This document shows, piece by piece, positions 15,022-24,382 of a stretch of 64,000 bases of DNA (positions are counted from its first letter, which is position 1; every line of letters starts with the position of its first letter). A program made the position numbers and the translations under genes. The stretch comes from Geoalkalibacter sp. (GTDB lineage: Bacteria > Desulfobacterota > Desulfuromonadia > Desulfuromonadales > Geoalkalibacteraceae): positions 1 to 64,000 of the forward strand of contig NZ_JAUWAV010000007.1 in the NCBI RefSeq assembly GCF_030605225.1, in the 5' to 3' direction. Below the pieces are notes generated by a model that saw only the letters and a program-made list of their open reading frames with translations, ran no database searches and was not told where the DNA came from.

Positions 15022-18000
15022 CGCCCTTGCGCATCCTGTACGTCGAAGACAATCCCCTGGATGCGGACCTGGTCCTGCGCGCCTTTGAACGACTGGCCCC
15101 CGATTTTCGCTTCGAGGTCGTGAGAACGCTTGCCGAGGCCATCAGGATTCTGGGAGACGATGCCGCGCGCTTTGATCTGGTGCTCTCCGATCTGGGTCTG
15201 CCGGACGGCAGCGGCCTTGAGGTGGTCTCCTACGTGCGGGAACGCAACCTGCCCCAGGCCGTGGTGATTCTGACCGGTTCGGGAGATCAGCGGGCGGCCT
15301 TGGCCGTACTCAAGGCCGGCGCCGATGACTATCTGGTGAAGAAAGGACGTTACGCCGAGCGCCTGCCGGCCACCCTGCTGGCGGCTTTTGAACGCCACCA
15401 GAGCAGCCAGGCGCGCCTCACCCGGCCACTGCGCGTGCTCTACGCCGAGCCCAACGCCTTTGATGTGGACCTGACCCGGCGCCACTTTGCCCAGAACGCG
15501 CCGCATATTCGCCTTGAAGTCGTGACAAGCGGCTTGACCGTTCTGGAGATGCTGCCTTCGGTCGCGGAGGGAAAAACCGCGTGCTGCGATGTGGTGCTGC
15601 TCGACTACCGACTGCCGGATCTCGATGCCCTGGAGCTTCTCAAGGCCCTGCGTCAGGAGCGCGGGCTGGACATTCCCATCGTGCTGGTCACCGGGCATGG
15701 AAGCGAAGAAGTGGCCACCCAAGCCTTGCGCTTGGGGGTCGATGACTACCTCATCAAGCACGAAGGCTATCTCCACCAACTGCCGACAGTTCTGGAAAAA
15801 GCCCTTAACCAGTGGCAATTGCGCCAGAGCGAGGCGCGCTACCACAGCCTGTTTGAGAACAACCACGCCATCATGCTGCTCATCGACCCCAGGGACGGAC
15901 AGATCGTCGATGCCAATCCGGCGGCCTGCGCCTTTTACGGCTACGGGCTTGAGGGATTGCGGAGCATGAAAATGTCCGACATCAACACTCTGCCCGCCGA
16001 GGAAATACACCGAATCATCCAGCGTTGCCTGGCCATGGAGCAAAACCGCTTTCAGTTTCGCCATCGCATCGCCGGCGGCGAAATCCGCGACATTGAATCC
16101 GTCATCGGGCCCATCAGGTTTGCCTCGCAACGACTGCTTTACGCCATCATCCACGACATCACCGATCGCATTCGCGCCGAGGAAGGGCTGCGCCTGGCAC
16201 GCTTTTGCATCGATCATGCCTCGATCGCCATCTTTCGCATCGATGAGGAGGGCCGGATCCTGGAGGCCAATGATCAGGCCTGCACCAGCCTGGGCTACCG
16301 TCGCGAGGAGCTGTGCGGGATGAGAATTTTCGATGTCGACCCGGATTTCGACCAGGAGAGCTGGCGTCAACATCGCAACAAAATCCGCGCCGCCGGATCC
16401 GGCACCGTCGAAACCCGGCATCGCCGCAAGGACGGGACCATTTTCCCCGTGGAAGTGACCGTCAACTACATGGACTATGAGGGCACCTCCCTTTCCTACT
16501 CCTTCGCACGGGACATCACCGAGCGCAAGCAGGCCGAGGAAGAACTCAAGCGTTTCAAGTTCCTGGTGGAAAACGCCGGACAGGAGATTTATCTGATGAA
16601 TCCCGACGGCAGTTTTTTTTATGTCAACGACACCGCCGCCGCAAGCCTTGGCTACAGCGTCGACGAACTGATGGCCATCGGCATCCCGGGCATCGATCCG
16701 GCGTACGGTCCCGACTATTTTTCCCACTTCGAGGCGCTCAAGGAACACGGATTGCCCCCCTTTGAGACTGAGCACCTGGCCAAGGACGGACGAAAGATCC
16801 CCAAGGAGATCAGGGCCGTCTATCTGCCCATGGGCGATCGGGAGTTTGTCTGTGCTTTCGCCCAGGACATCACCGAACGCAAAGAGTATGAAAAACGCCT
16901 GGAATATCTGGCGACGCATGATGAATTGACGGGATTGGCCAACCGCGCCCTCATGCAGGATCGCCTGGCGCAATCCATGCATTTTGCCCAGCGCTCCGGC
17001 CGGACGGTCGCGGTACTCCTGCTGGACGTTGATCGATTCAAGGTCATCAACGACAGCCTCGGCCATGGCGTGGGGGATCAACTGCTCCAGGCGGTGGCCC
17101 GACGCCTGAAGGAATCGGTGCGCGAAGCCGATACCGTCGCGCGCCTGGGCGGCGATGAATTTGTCATCTTGCTCGCCGAGGTTGCCGATGTGGACGACGT
17201 CGGGCTGGTGGCCAATAAAATCCTGCAGCGGCTCGCCGAGCCGCATGTGATCGCGGGGCGCGAGATTACCTTGACCGCCAGTTGCGGCATCAGCCTTTAT
17301 CCCCGGGACAGCGAGGACGCAGCACTTCTGGTGCGCAACGCCGATGTGTCCATGTACCGCGCGAAACGCGAGGGGGGCAACTGCATATCCTTTTTCGCCC
17401 CGGAAATGAACGAGCGCATTCTTGAAACCCTGGAACTGGAGGCGGCGCTCAGGTCGGCCCTCGAACGGCAGGAATTTTTTCTGCTTTATCAACCCAAGGC
17501 CGACCTTGCCAACGGCCGCATCGTCGGCTGCGAAGCCCTGGTCCGTTGGCGTCATCCACAGCGAGGCATCATTTCTCCGGGAGAATTCATTCCTCTGGCG
17601 GAAGAGACGGGCCTGATCGTTCCCCTGGGCACCTGGGTTCTGCAGGAGGCCTGTCGGCAAGCGCGTCTCTGGCAGGCGCAAGGTTTGCCTGCCGTCAGTC
17701 TGTCGGTCAACATCTCGGCCCGTCAGTTTCGCCAGAAGGATCTGCCGCAAAGGGTCGCAAAGATCCTCGAACAGGCGCAAATCGACCCGCGGACGCTGAT
17801 GCTCGAGCTGACTGAGAGCATCCTGATGAGAGAGCCGGAACAAACCGTGCTGTTGATGAACAATCTCAAAAGCCTTGGCATCCGGCTTTCCCTGGATGAT
17901 TTCGGTACCGGCTACTCCAGCCTGGCATATTTGAGCCGCTTTCCTTTTGACCAGGTGAAAATCGACCGCTCCTTCGTAAATGGCATCGCCTTTGATCCGG

Positions 18001-18632
18001 ATTCCGCGACCATCGCCGTCTCCATTATCGCCCTGGCGCATCGCATGGGACTCAAAGTCGTGGCGGAGGGGGTGGAAGACGAGGACCAACTGGGCTATCT
18101 GCAAAGGCATGGATGCGACGAGATTCAGGGTTTTCTGTTCAGCCGGCCGGTTCCGGCGGAAGTCTTCGCCGAGATGCTGCGCGACCACAAGCGCTTGCCT
18201 GTCGCGCGGCTCACTGGTGAAGGCGAGCCGCGAACCTTGCTGCTGGTGGATGATGAGCCGCACACTCTCTCGGCGCTGCAACGGTTGCTGCTCGATGAGG
18301 ACTATCGGATTTTGACGGCCGGCAATGCCCGGGAAGGTCTGGAACTCTTAGCCAAACATAAGGTCCAGGTGATTCTGACGGATCAGCGGATGCCGGGCAT
18401 GACCGGCACCGAGTTCCTGGGGCGCGTCAAGTCGATGCACCCCGATACCGTACGCATGATTTTGTCCGGATACGCCGATCTCGACACCGTGGTTCGCTCC
18501 GTGAACGAAGGCGCGCTCTACAAATTTCTCGGAAAGCCCTGGGACGATGATCAGCTGAGAGAACATATCCGAGAGGCCTTCCGCTATTACGAGGCCATGG
18601 TTCTTCCCGCCCGCAAACAAGCGCCGGACTAG
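15018..18632 (+). CDS. Multi-domain response regulator REC-REC-PAS3-GGDEF-EAL-REC
   Basis: The 1204-residue protein starts at ATG 15018, overlapping the kinase stop. Order: REC1 (1-125), REC2 (about 135-260), three PAS domains (about 270-620) and GGDEF (about 625-790). EAL (about 815-1065) and a third REC (about 1070-1195) complete it. The cyclase site is intact (RLGGDEF, about residue 710), with an I-site READ five residues upstream for product inhibition. The EAL domain keeps [24 protein letters not shown] and KIDRSF, so phosphodiesterase activity is likely too. It would set cyclic di-GMP in response to the adjacent kinase. The C-terminal REC resembles those of RpfG-like regulators. Confidence 0.88.
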   Translation: MTPLRILYVEDNPLDADLVLRAFERLAPDFRFEVVRTLAEAIRILGDDAARFDLVLSDLGLPDGSGLEVVSYVRERNLPQAVVILTGSGDQRAALAVLKAGADDYLVKKGRYAERLPATLLAAFERHQSSQARLTRPLRVLYAEPNAFDVDLTRRHFAQNAPHIRLEVVTSGLTVLEMLPSVAEGKTACCDVVLLDYRLPDLDALELLKALRQERGLDIPIVLVTGHGSEEVATQALRLGVDDYLIKHEGYLHQLPTVLEKALNQWQLRQSEARYHSLFENNHAIMLLIDPRDGQIVDANPAACAFYGYGLEGLRSMKMSDINTLPAEEIHRIIQRCLAMEQNRFQFRHRIAGGEIRDIESVIGPIRFASQRLLYAIIHDITDRIRAEEGLRLARFCIDHASIAIFRIDEEGRILEANDQACTSLGYRREELCGMRIFDVDPDFDQESWRQHRNKIRAAGSGTVETRHRRKDGTIFPVEVTVNYMDYEGTSLSYSFARDITERKQAEEELKRFKFLVENAGQEIYLMNPDGSFFYVNDTAAASLGYSVDELMAIGIPGIDPAYGPDYFSHFEALKEHGLPPFETEHLAKDGRKIPKEIRAVYLPMGDREFVCAFAQDITERKEYEKRLEYLATHDELTGLANRALMQDRLAQSMHFAQRSGRTVAVLLLDVDRFKVINDSLGHGVGDQLLQAVARRLKESVREADTVARLGGDEFVILLAEVADVDDVGLVANKILQRLAEPHVIAGREITLTASCGISLYPRDSEDAALLVRNADVSMYRAKREGGNCISFFAPEMNERILETLELEAALRSALERQEFFLLYQPKADLANGRIVGCEALVRWRHPQRGIISPGEFIPLAEETGLIVPLGTWVLQEACRQARLWQAQGLPAVSLSVNISARQFRQKDLPQRVAKILEQAQIDPRTLMLELTESILMREPEQTVLLMNNLKSLGIRLSLDDFGTGYSSLAYLSRFPFDQVKIDRSFVNGIAFDPDSATIAVSIIALAHRMGLKVVAEGVEDEDQLGYLQRHGCDEIQGFLFSRPVPAEVFAEMLRDHKRLPVARLTGEGEPRTLLLVDDEPHTLSALQRLLLDEDYRILTAGNAREGLELLAKHKVQVILTDQRMPGMTGTEFLGRVKSMHPDTVRMILSGYADLDTVVRSVNEGALYKFLGKPWDDDQLREHIREAFRYYEAMVLPARKQAPD

Positions 18633-18675
18633 GTTATTTCTCGGCGGCGAGCTCGCGCGCGAAGACAGGTCCCCT

Positions 18676-19725
18676 CTAGTGTCCCGCCGCCGGCTGGGCA
18701 AACTCCACCCGCGCGCCGTCGGGCGCACGCAGCACCGCCGTATCGCCAAGCCTTTCCACATACTCGGGAACGATGGGTACCTTGCCGCGCCCACCGGGCA
18801 GATCGACGACGTACTGGGGGATGGCCAGGCCGGAGAGGGTGCCGCGCAGGGCCGCCATGATCTCGATGCCCGTTTCGAGACGGGTGCGAAAATGGCCGGT
18901 GCCGTGCACCAGATCCATGTGGTGCAGGTAGTAGGGGCGCACGCGCATCTTGAGCAGAGCACGAAACAGCGCGGCAAGGATTGCGGCGTCGTCGTTGACG
19001 CCATGCAGCAGCACCGTCTGATTGCCCACCGGCACCCCGGCATCGGCCAGGCGCAGGCAGGCCTCGACGGCCTCGGGGGTAAGCTCGCGGGGATGGTTGA
19101 AATGGGTGTTGACGTACAGGGGATGAACGTTGCGCAGCAGCGCGCAGAGGCTCGGCGTGATGCGCGCGGGCAGCACCACCGGCGCGCGCGTGCCGATGCG
19201 GATCACCTCGACGTGGGGGATGCGGCGCAGGCGCTCGAGAATTTCCTTGAGCAGCAGATCGGACATGAGCAGCGGCTCGCCGCCGGAGAGGATCACATCG
19301 CGCGCGGATGGGGTGCGCGCCACGTAATCGATGCCGGCCATCACCTCGCCCAGGGACACTTCGCGGCCGCGACAGCCGACCTTGCGCTTGCGCGTGCAGA
19401 AGCGGCAATAGGTGGCGCAGGTGCCCGCCACCAGCAGCAGCACGCGATCGGGATAGCGATGCACCACGTTGGGCAAAGGCGCCAAGGCTTCTTCGTTGAG
19501 CGGATCCTCCAGCGGCTGCGCGTCGCTCAGTTCGCGCACATCAGGCACGCACTGGCGCCAGATGGCGTCGCCGGGCTCTTCGATGAGATCGAGGTAATGG
19601 GGAGTGATGCGCAGGGGATAGCGGGCGACGACCTCCTCAAGAGAGGCGGTCGCCACGCCGAAACGCGCGGCGAGTTGCGCCGGGGTGGTGAGGCTGTCGC
19701 GCAGCTGTTGCTGCCATGTTTCCAT
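18676..19725 (-). CDS. KamA-family radical SAM aminomutase (lysine 2,3-aminomutase / EpmB type)
   Basis: A 349-residue protein with the radical SAM cluster motif CATYCRFC followed by TRKRKVG, the SGGEPL SAM-binding motif, and a C-terminal PLP-lysine region AIPQYVVDLPGGRGKVPI. The latter is closer to lysine 2,3-aminomutase than to E. coli EpmB. Either way it would convert lysine to beta-lysine, the donor for EpmA. At 349 residues it is EpmB-sized, shorter than clostridial KamA (about 416). Because efp and epmA lie 5 kb away, a role in EF-P modification is the simplest inference; osmolyte (acetyl-beta-lysine) synthesis is an alternative, although no acetyltransferase is adjacent. Confidence 0.85.
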   Translation of the reverse strand: METWQQQLRDSLTTPAQLAARFGVATASLEEVVARYPLRITPHYLDLIEEPGDAIWRQCVPDVRELSDAQPLEDPLNEEALAPLPNVVHRYPDRVLLLVAGTCATYCRFCTRKRKVGCRGREVSLGEVMAGIDYVARTPSARDVILSGGEPLLMSDLLLKEILERLRRIPHVEVIRIGTRAPVVLPARITPSLCALLRNVHPLYVNTHFNHPRELTPEAVEACLRLADAGVPVGNQTVLLHGVNDDAAILAALFRALLKMRVRPYYLHHMDLVHGTGHFRTRLETGIEIMAALRGTLSGLAIPQYVVDLPGGRGKVPIVPEYVERLGDTAVLRAPDGARVEFAQPAAGH

Positions 19726-19744
19726 AAAGCGAAGACCTTAAAAA

Positions 19745-19830
19745 GCAACCACGAATGATACGAATCCGCACGAATCCCTCCAAAAAAAAGGGTTTTACCA
19801 TTCGTGTCCATTCGTGTCATTCGTGGTTGC
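19745..19830. repeat. Interspersed inverted repeat with CACGAAT units
   Basis: GCAACCACGAATGA...ACGAAT units on the left pair with ATTCGTG...CATTCGTGGTTGC on the right around an A-rich/T-rich centre. The element lies between two minus-strand genes and looks like a mobile intergenic (REP/MITE-like) sequence. It may terminate the upstream mauE-like transcript. Confidence 0.65.
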
Positions 19831-19834
19831 AAAG

Positions 19835-20272
19835 TTATTCTTTTGCGCGCCCTGTGCTTCGCAGCCACCAGGTCAGGACCACCAGCACCATGATGCCCAG
19901 ATCGCGCACCAGCGCTTCGGCGGCGCTGGTCTTGTTGTCCGCGTCGGGGCGAAAACAGCCGCAGTCGATGTCGAGACCGCGCGCCATGACGCTGATCAGG
20001 GCGACGATGAACACCAGATTGAGGCCGCCGATGACCAGGGCGGCGGGCCGCACCCGCTGGTTGACGATGAGCAGCACCCCGGCCAGCACCTCGATGTAGG
20101 GCAGGGTCGCCGCCACCAGGAAGTTCCAGCTGTAGGGCAGGAGCTGATAGTTGGCGATGTTGCCGGCAAAGGCCGTGACATCGGCGGCCTTGATCCAGCC
20201 GGCGTAGAGAAAAACGGCGCCGAGCGTCAGACGCGCGCCATGATAGAGCAGCTGCTTCCAGGAAAGGTTCAT
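19835..20272 (-). CDS. MauE/DoxX-family redox-associated membrane protein
   Basis: A 145-residue protein with four predicted transmembrane helices. It shows the MauE/DoxX pattern: FLYAGWIKAAD in helix 1, NYQLLP, LPYIEVLAGVLL and, after helix 3, DIDCGCF. The last contains a CxC pair that is typical of MauE-type proteins involved in disulfide or electron-transfer chemistry. Its start overlaps the stop of the rhodanese gene (ATGA), so the two form an operon. Function is inferred only at family level. Confidence 0.78.
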   Translation of the reverse strand: MNLSWKQLLYHGARLTLGAVFLYAGWIKAADVTAFAGNIANYQLLPYSWNFLVAATLPYIEVLAGVLLIVNQRVRPAALVIGGLNLVFIVALISVMARGLDIDCGCFRPDADNKTSAAEALVRDLGIMVLVVLTWWLRSTGRAKE

Positions 20273-20775
20273 GGCGCGGGCTCCCCCTTCTCCACGGGCA
20301 GGCCGGCGGCGCGCCACTCGGGCATGCCGCCCTCGTAAGTCCACACGTCGAGATAGCCCTCGTCGATGAGGCGGATGCCGAGATCAAAGGAGTCGGGGCA
20401 ACCATAGCCGCTGCAATACAGAATGAGCCGGCGCTCGGGCGCGACCCGCGCGCGAAAATCATCGAGAAATTCGTCCACATCGGCCCAGGGCAGGGACAGG
20501 GCGCCGGGGATATGACCCTCGCGATACATTTCGCCGACCCGCGCATCGATGAGCAGCGCGCCCTCGGCCTGCGCCTGGCGCACCTCGTCGAGGCTCAGGG
20601 GCAGGGGATAGGCGCTGCCCGCCTGCTCGGACGTCGCGCGCACCACGGGCGCCGTCGACTTGCCGGAGAAGGCGTTGAACACCAGGCGATAGTTGACGGA
20701 CAGCCCGACGACCACCCCCAGGGCGACAATCACCAGGGCTTCCAGGAATATCCGTTTGGTGTCTTCATGGATCAT
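20269..20775 (-). CDS. Membrane-anchored rhodanese-like protein
   Basis: Start chosen at 20775 (MIHEDTKRIF); the longer frame upstream lacks support. The 168-residue protein has one N-terminal transmembrane helix (about 10-28) and a periplasmic rhodanese domain (about 55-165). The domain has LLIDARVGEMYREGHIPGAL and an active-site loop CSGYGCPDS containing the catalytic cysteine. Such domains carry persulfide sulfur or act in thiol redox control. Coupled translation with the MauE-like protein suggests joint action in periplasmic sulfur/redox chemistry. It is divergent from the oxidase operon. Confidence 0.8.
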   Translation of the reverse strand: MIHEDTKRIFLEALVIVALGVVVGLSVNYRLVFNAFSGKSTAPVVRATSEQAGSAYPLPLSLDEVRQAQAEGALLIDARVGEMYREGHIPGALSLPWADVDEFLDDFRARVAPERRLILYCSGYGCPDSFDLGIRLIDEGYLDVWTYEGGMPEWRAAGLPVEKGEPAP

Positions 20776-20908
20776 GGGCGTGAAAGCATCCTTGTCTTTA
20801 TCAACCCAGCATGCTACCAGATCTTCCGGCGCCGGGGCAAGCCGAGTCGGCGCGGCGCGACCATGTCTGATTTCGGGCGGTTTCAAGCCGATCAGGATTA
20901 AAGAACGT

Positions 20909-20936
20909 TTGCAATTCGGCGCCATGCGGTTATCAT
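20909..20936 (+). promoter_or_regulatory. Sigma-70 promoter of the SCO/oxidase operon
   Basis: TTGCAA (20909-20914) and TATCAT (20931-20936) are 16 bp apart, about 70 bp upstream of the SCO start. Confidence 0.5.
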
Positions 20937-21007
20937 TGCATGCGTGCCCGCGCGGACAAAGCCTTGAGGTTTGCGCCCGTCCGAATCCGCATGCATCGAG
21001 GATGGCC

Positions 21008-21853
21008 ATGCTGAACCCGATGTTCCGCCACAGCCGGCTGCCCCTGGGGTGGCTGATCGCCCTGCTCTTCACGGCCTCCGTCGCCCTCGGGAGCGACCCC
21101 CATGAGCACCGCCATCCGCCCCTGGCGCCGCCCGAGGAGCGCGCGCCGGCGGGTGCCGTGGGGCTGGATGAGCGCCTGGGGGATTACCTGCCCCTGGATC
21201 TGGCGTTTTTCGATGAACAGGGCGAGACGGTGACCCTGGGCGAGTTGATCCGAACGCCGACGATCATCGCGCCGGTCTATTACCAATGCCCCAACGTGTG
21301 CAATTTTCTCCAGGAAGGCCTGGCCGCAAGCCTGCCGAAAGTGCGCCTGCAACCCGGGGAACAGTTCCAGGTGCTTTCCATCAGTTTCGACGAGACGGAA
21401 ACTCCGGCCTGGGCGCGCAACGTCAAGGGCATTCACATGACGGCCATGAAGAACCAGTTCCCCGAGGAGGCCTGGCGTTTTCTCACGGGCGATGCCGAGA
21501 ACATCGCGCGCTTCACCGAGGCCATCGGCTATCGTTTTCAGCGCCAGGGCCGCGATTTTCTCCACCCGGTGGCGGTGGTGGTGGTCGCCCCCGACGGCAA
21601 GATCGTGCGCTATCTCTACGGCACCAGCTTTCTGCCCATGAACCTGACCCTGGCCCTGCTCGAAGGCGCGGAGGGGCGGGTGGGCGTGACAGTGAAGCGC
21701 ATGCTGGAATTCTGCTTCAGCTATGACGCCCACCAGCAGACCTACGTGTTCAACCTGCTGCGCGTCTCGGCCACGGTGGTCATCGCCACGGCGCTGGCGC
21801 TGCTGGCGTTTCTGCTGCTGAGCGGGCGAAAAAAACCGACATCCCGAGGATGA
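21008..21853 (+). CDS. SCO1/SenC copper chaperone for cytochrome c oxidase
   Basis: The start at 21008 follows GAGG by six bases. The 281-residue protein has an N-terminal membrane anchor/signal (about 12-31) and a thioredoxin-like SCO domain. The copper site is a CPNVC (CxxxC) motif in APVYYQCPNVCNF, with the partner histidine in DFLHP. Unusually for SCO proteins, a second hydrophobic helix (VSATVVIATALALLAFLLL) lies at the extreme C-terminus. SCO proteins deliver copper to the CuA centre of subunit II. The gene is the first of the cox operon, four bases before subunit I. Confidence 0.87.
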   Translation: MLNPMFRHSRLPLGWLIALLFTASVALGSDPHEHRHPPLAPPEERAPAGAVGLDERLGDYLPLDLAFFDEQGETVTLGELIRTPTIIAPVYYQCPNVCNFLQEGLAASLPKVRLQPGEQFQVLSISFDETETPAWARNVKGIHMTAMKNQFPEEAWRFLTGDAENIARFTEAIGYRFQRQGRDFLHPVAVVVVAPDGKIVRYLYGTSFLPMNLTLALLEGAEGRVGVTVKRMLEFCFSYDAHQQTYVFNLLRVSATVVIATALALLAFLLLSGRKKPTSRG

Positions 21854-21856
21854 TGC

Positions 21857-23479
21857 ATGGCTTCCTATTCTGATGCCGCCGGCCGGCGCGGCTTTCTCGC
21901 CGACGAGGCGGGCGGCGGGCTCTTTTCCTGGATCTTTTCCACCGACCACAAGCGCATCGGGTTGCTCTACCTGGGCGTCATCGTCTGCCTGTTTCTGGTC
22001 GGGGTGCTGCTCGGGCTGCTGGTGCGTCTGGAGCTCATGGCTCCGGGCGGACAACTCCTGGGCGCCCAGACCTACAACGCCGTGTTCACCCTGCACGGGG
22101 TGATCATGATCTTTCTCTTCATCATTCCCGGCATCCCCGCCATCTTCGGCAACCTCATGCTGCCCATCCAGATCGGCGCGCGCGACGTTGCTTTTCCGCG
22201 CCTCAATCTGCTCTCCTGGTGGCTCTACATGCTCGGCGGCGCCATGGCGGTCACGGCCCTGTTCAGCGGCGGCGGCCCCCCCGACACGGGCTGGACCTTC
22301 TACGTGCCCTTCAGCCTGGAAACCACCACCAACGTGTCCATGGCGGCGCTTGGGGTGTTCGTGCTGGGCTTTTCCTCCATCCTCACCGGCCTCAATTTCA
22401 TCACCACGGTGCATCGCCTGCGCGCCGAGGGCATGACCTGGAAGCGCCTGCCGCTGTTTGTCTGGTCGCTCTACGCCACCGCCTGGGTGCAGGTGCTGGC
22501 GACGCCGATTCTCGGCATCACCGTGGTGCTGATCATCCTGGAGCGCATTTTTTCCACCGGTCTCTTCGATCCGACGCGCGGCGGCGATCCCATCATGTAC
22601 CAGCACCTGTTCTGGATCTATTCGCACCCGGCGGTCTACATCATGGTGCTGCCCGGCATGGGCGTGGTCTCGGACATCATTCCGGTGTTCTCGCGCAAGC
22701 CGATCTTCGGTTACCTGGCCATCGCGCTGTCGAGTCTCGCCATCGCCGCCTTCGGCTCGCTGGTGTGGGGCCACCACATGTTCACCAGCGGCATGAGCGA
22801 CATGGCGATCCTGGTGTTCTCCCTGCTCACCTTCATCGTCGCCATCCCCTCGGCGATCAAGGTCTTCAACTGGGTGGCCACCCTCTACAAGGGCTCGATC
22901 CACCTCGATCCGCCCATGCTCTTTGCCCTCTCCTTCATTCTGCTGTTTTCCATCGGCGGCCTCACCGGCCTGGTGCTGGGCGCGGCGGCCACCGACATCC
23001 ACGTGCACGACACCCATTTCGTGGTGGCCCACTTTCATTACGTGATGTTCGGCGGCACCGGCTTTGCTTTTTTCGCGGCGCTGCACTTCTGGCTGCCCAA
23101 GGTGTTCGGCCGCATGTACGACAAGAAAGTCGCCAATCTCAGCTGGGGCATCATGTTCGTCGGCTTCAACATCCTGTATTTTTCCATGATGGTGGTGGGT
23201 CTGCGCGGCATGCCGCGCCGCTACTACGATTACGTGCCCGAATACACGGTGCTCAACGTCATGGCCACGGTGGGCTCCTGGATTCTGGCGGCGGGGCTGA
23301 TCCTGATGTTCGTCAACCTGCTGCGCGGCGTGCTGCGCGGCGAACCGGCCGGGGACAATCCCTGGAAGGCGGCGACCCTGGAATGGAGCATTCCCTCGCC
23401 GCCGCCGGCGGAGAACTTCGCCCAGGACCCGGTGGTCACCCACGGCCCTTATGACTTCAAGGAAGCGGGCCTGTTATGA
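21857..23479 (+). CDS. coxA: Cytochrome c oxidase subunit I (A2-type heme-copper oxidase)
   Basis: A 540-residue, twelve-helix subunit I carrying heme a, heme a3 and CuB. Heme and CuB ligands are visible: FTLHGVIM (low-spin heme His), WIYSHPAVYIMVLPG (CuB His with crosslinked Tyr), GHHMF (two CuB His) and HDTHFVVAHFHYV (heme a3 and a His). The YSHPxVY motif in place of GHPEVY places it in the A2 subtype, which lacks the D-channel glutamate. It reduces oxygen to water and pumps protons at the inner membrane. It is translationally coupled to subunit III. Confidence 0.95.
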   Translation: MASYSDAAGRRGFLADEAGGGLFSWIFSTDHKRIGLLYLGVIVCLFLVGVLLGLLVRLELMAPGGQLLGAQTYNAVFTLHGVIMIFLFIIPGIPAIFGNLMLPIQIGARDVAFPRLNLLSWWLYMLGGAMAVTALFSGGGPPDTGWTFYVPFSLETTTNVSMAALGVFVLGFSSILTGLNFITTVHRLRAEGMTWKRLPLFVWSLYATAWVQVLATPILGITVVLIILERIFSTGLFDPTRGGDPIMYQHLFWIYSHPAVYIMVLPGMGVVSDIIPVFSRKPIFGYLAIALSSLAIAAFGSLVWGHHMFTSGMSDMAILVFSLLTFIVAIPSAIKVFNWVATLYKGSIHLDPPMLFALSFILLFSIGGLTGLVLGAAATDIHVHDTHFVVAHFHYVMFGGTGFAFFAALHFWLPKVFGRMYDKKVANLSWGIMFVGFNILYFSMMVVGLRGMPRRYYDYVPEYTVLNVMATVGSWILAAGLILMFVNLLRGVLRGEPAGDNPWKAATLEWSIPSPPPAENFAQDPVVTHGPYDFKEAGLL

Positions 23480-24078
23480 GCGAGGCGACGCACAAGGACT
23501 ACACGGGCGCCAAGCTCGGCATGTGGCTGTTTCTGTTCACCGAGTTGATTCTGTTCGGCGGCCTCTTCATCCTCTACGCCGTCTATCTGCACCGCTACCC
23601 GTCGGAGTTCGCCACGGCGGGCGCCGAGCTCAACGAGGTGTTCGGCGCGGCCAACACCCTGCTGCTGCTCACCAGCAGTCTCGCCATCGCCCTGGCGACC
23701 AGCGCCATCCAGCGCGGGAAAAAACGCCGCACCCTGTGGCTGGTCGGCGCCACCATCGGCGCGGCGGCGCTCTTCATGGTCAACAAGTATTTCGAGTGGA
23801 GCGCCAAGATCGGCCACGGCCTTTATCCCGATGCCCCGGCGATGCTCGAGCGACCTGCCGGGGAAATCGCCTTTTTCAGCCTTTACTACATCACCACCGG
23901 CCTGCACGGGCTGCATGTGCTGATCGGCGGCGCGCTGCTGCTTTGGGTGTGGCTGCGCGTGGCTAGCGAGGCCATTCACGCCGAGGACTACGTGGCGCTG
24001 GAGAATTCCGGGCTCTACTGGCATCTGGTCGATCTGGTCTGGATTTTCATCTTCCCCCTCTACTACCTGATCATCTGA
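23476..24078 (+). CDS. coxC: Cytochrome c oxidase subunit III
   Basis: The 200-residue protein starts inside the last codons of coxA (ATGA). It has about five transmembrane helices, as in the short bacterial form, with LGMWLFLFTELILFGGLF and ITTGLHGLHVLIGG motifs and the final YWHLVDLVWIFIFPLYYL. Subunit III binds lipid and stabilises the oxygen-reducing core. Gene order coxA-coxC-coxD-coxB puts subunit II last, unlike the usual order. Confidence 0.93.
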   Translation: MSEATHKDYTGAKLGMWLFLFTELILFGGLFILYAVYLHRYPSEFATAGAELNEVFGAANTLLLLTSSLAIALATSAIQRGKKRRTLWLVGATIGAAALFMVNKYFEWSAKIGHGLYPDAPAMLERPAGEIAFFSLYYITTGLHGLHVLIGGALLLWVWLRVASEAIHAEDYVALENSGLYWHLVDLVWIFIFPLYYLII

Positions 24079-24088
24079 GGAGGCGCGC

Positions 24089-24373
24089 GTGACCGGGAAA
24101 CACAAACACATCGTCAGCGAGCGCACCTTCATCGGGGTGTGGCTCGCGCTACTGGCGCTCACCGGCGTCACCGTCGCCGTCTCCCATATCGACCTGGGGC
24201 CCTGGAACGTGTGGCTGGCCTTGAGCATCGCCTCGCTCAAATCAGCCCTGGTGATCGCCTTTTTCATGCACATGAAATACGAAAACCGCCTGTTCAAAGG
24301 CTTTTTCTTCTGCGCCCTGCTGACCCTGGCGATCTTCATCGGCTTTACCTTTTTCGATGTTCACTTTCGGTGA
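24089..24373 (+). CDS. coxD: Cytochrome c oxidase subunit IV (prokaryotic small subunit)
   Basis: The gene starts with GTG behind GGAGG. The 94-residue product has three predicted helices (about 14-32, 41-60, 66-90) with ALSIASLKSALVIAFFMHMKYE, the signature of the small prokaryotic subunit IV (COX4_pro). It supports assembly or stability of the complex. It lies between subunits III and II in a tight operon. Confidence 0.88.
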   Translation: MTGKHKHIVSERTFIGVWLALLALTGVTVAVSHIDLGPWNVWLALSIASLKSALVIAFFMHMKYENRLFKGFFFCALLTLAIFIGFTFFDVHFR

Positions 24374-24382
24374 GGCCATAGC

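Noticed and set aside
15000-18281. Very long open frame on the minus strand (over 1000 codons)
   Set aside because: It is antisense to the multi-domain GGDEF/EAL gene. High GC content produces long spurious frames, and its translation has no domains.
19741-19832. CRISPR-like array
   Set aside because: The units are irregular, palindromic and without spacers of constant length, so this is an intergenic inverted repeat.
20933-23443. Long minus-strand frame over the SCO and subunit I genes
   Set aside because: It is the antisense shadow of two clearly identified genes. The translation is rich in His, Gly, Asp and Arg and has no motifs.
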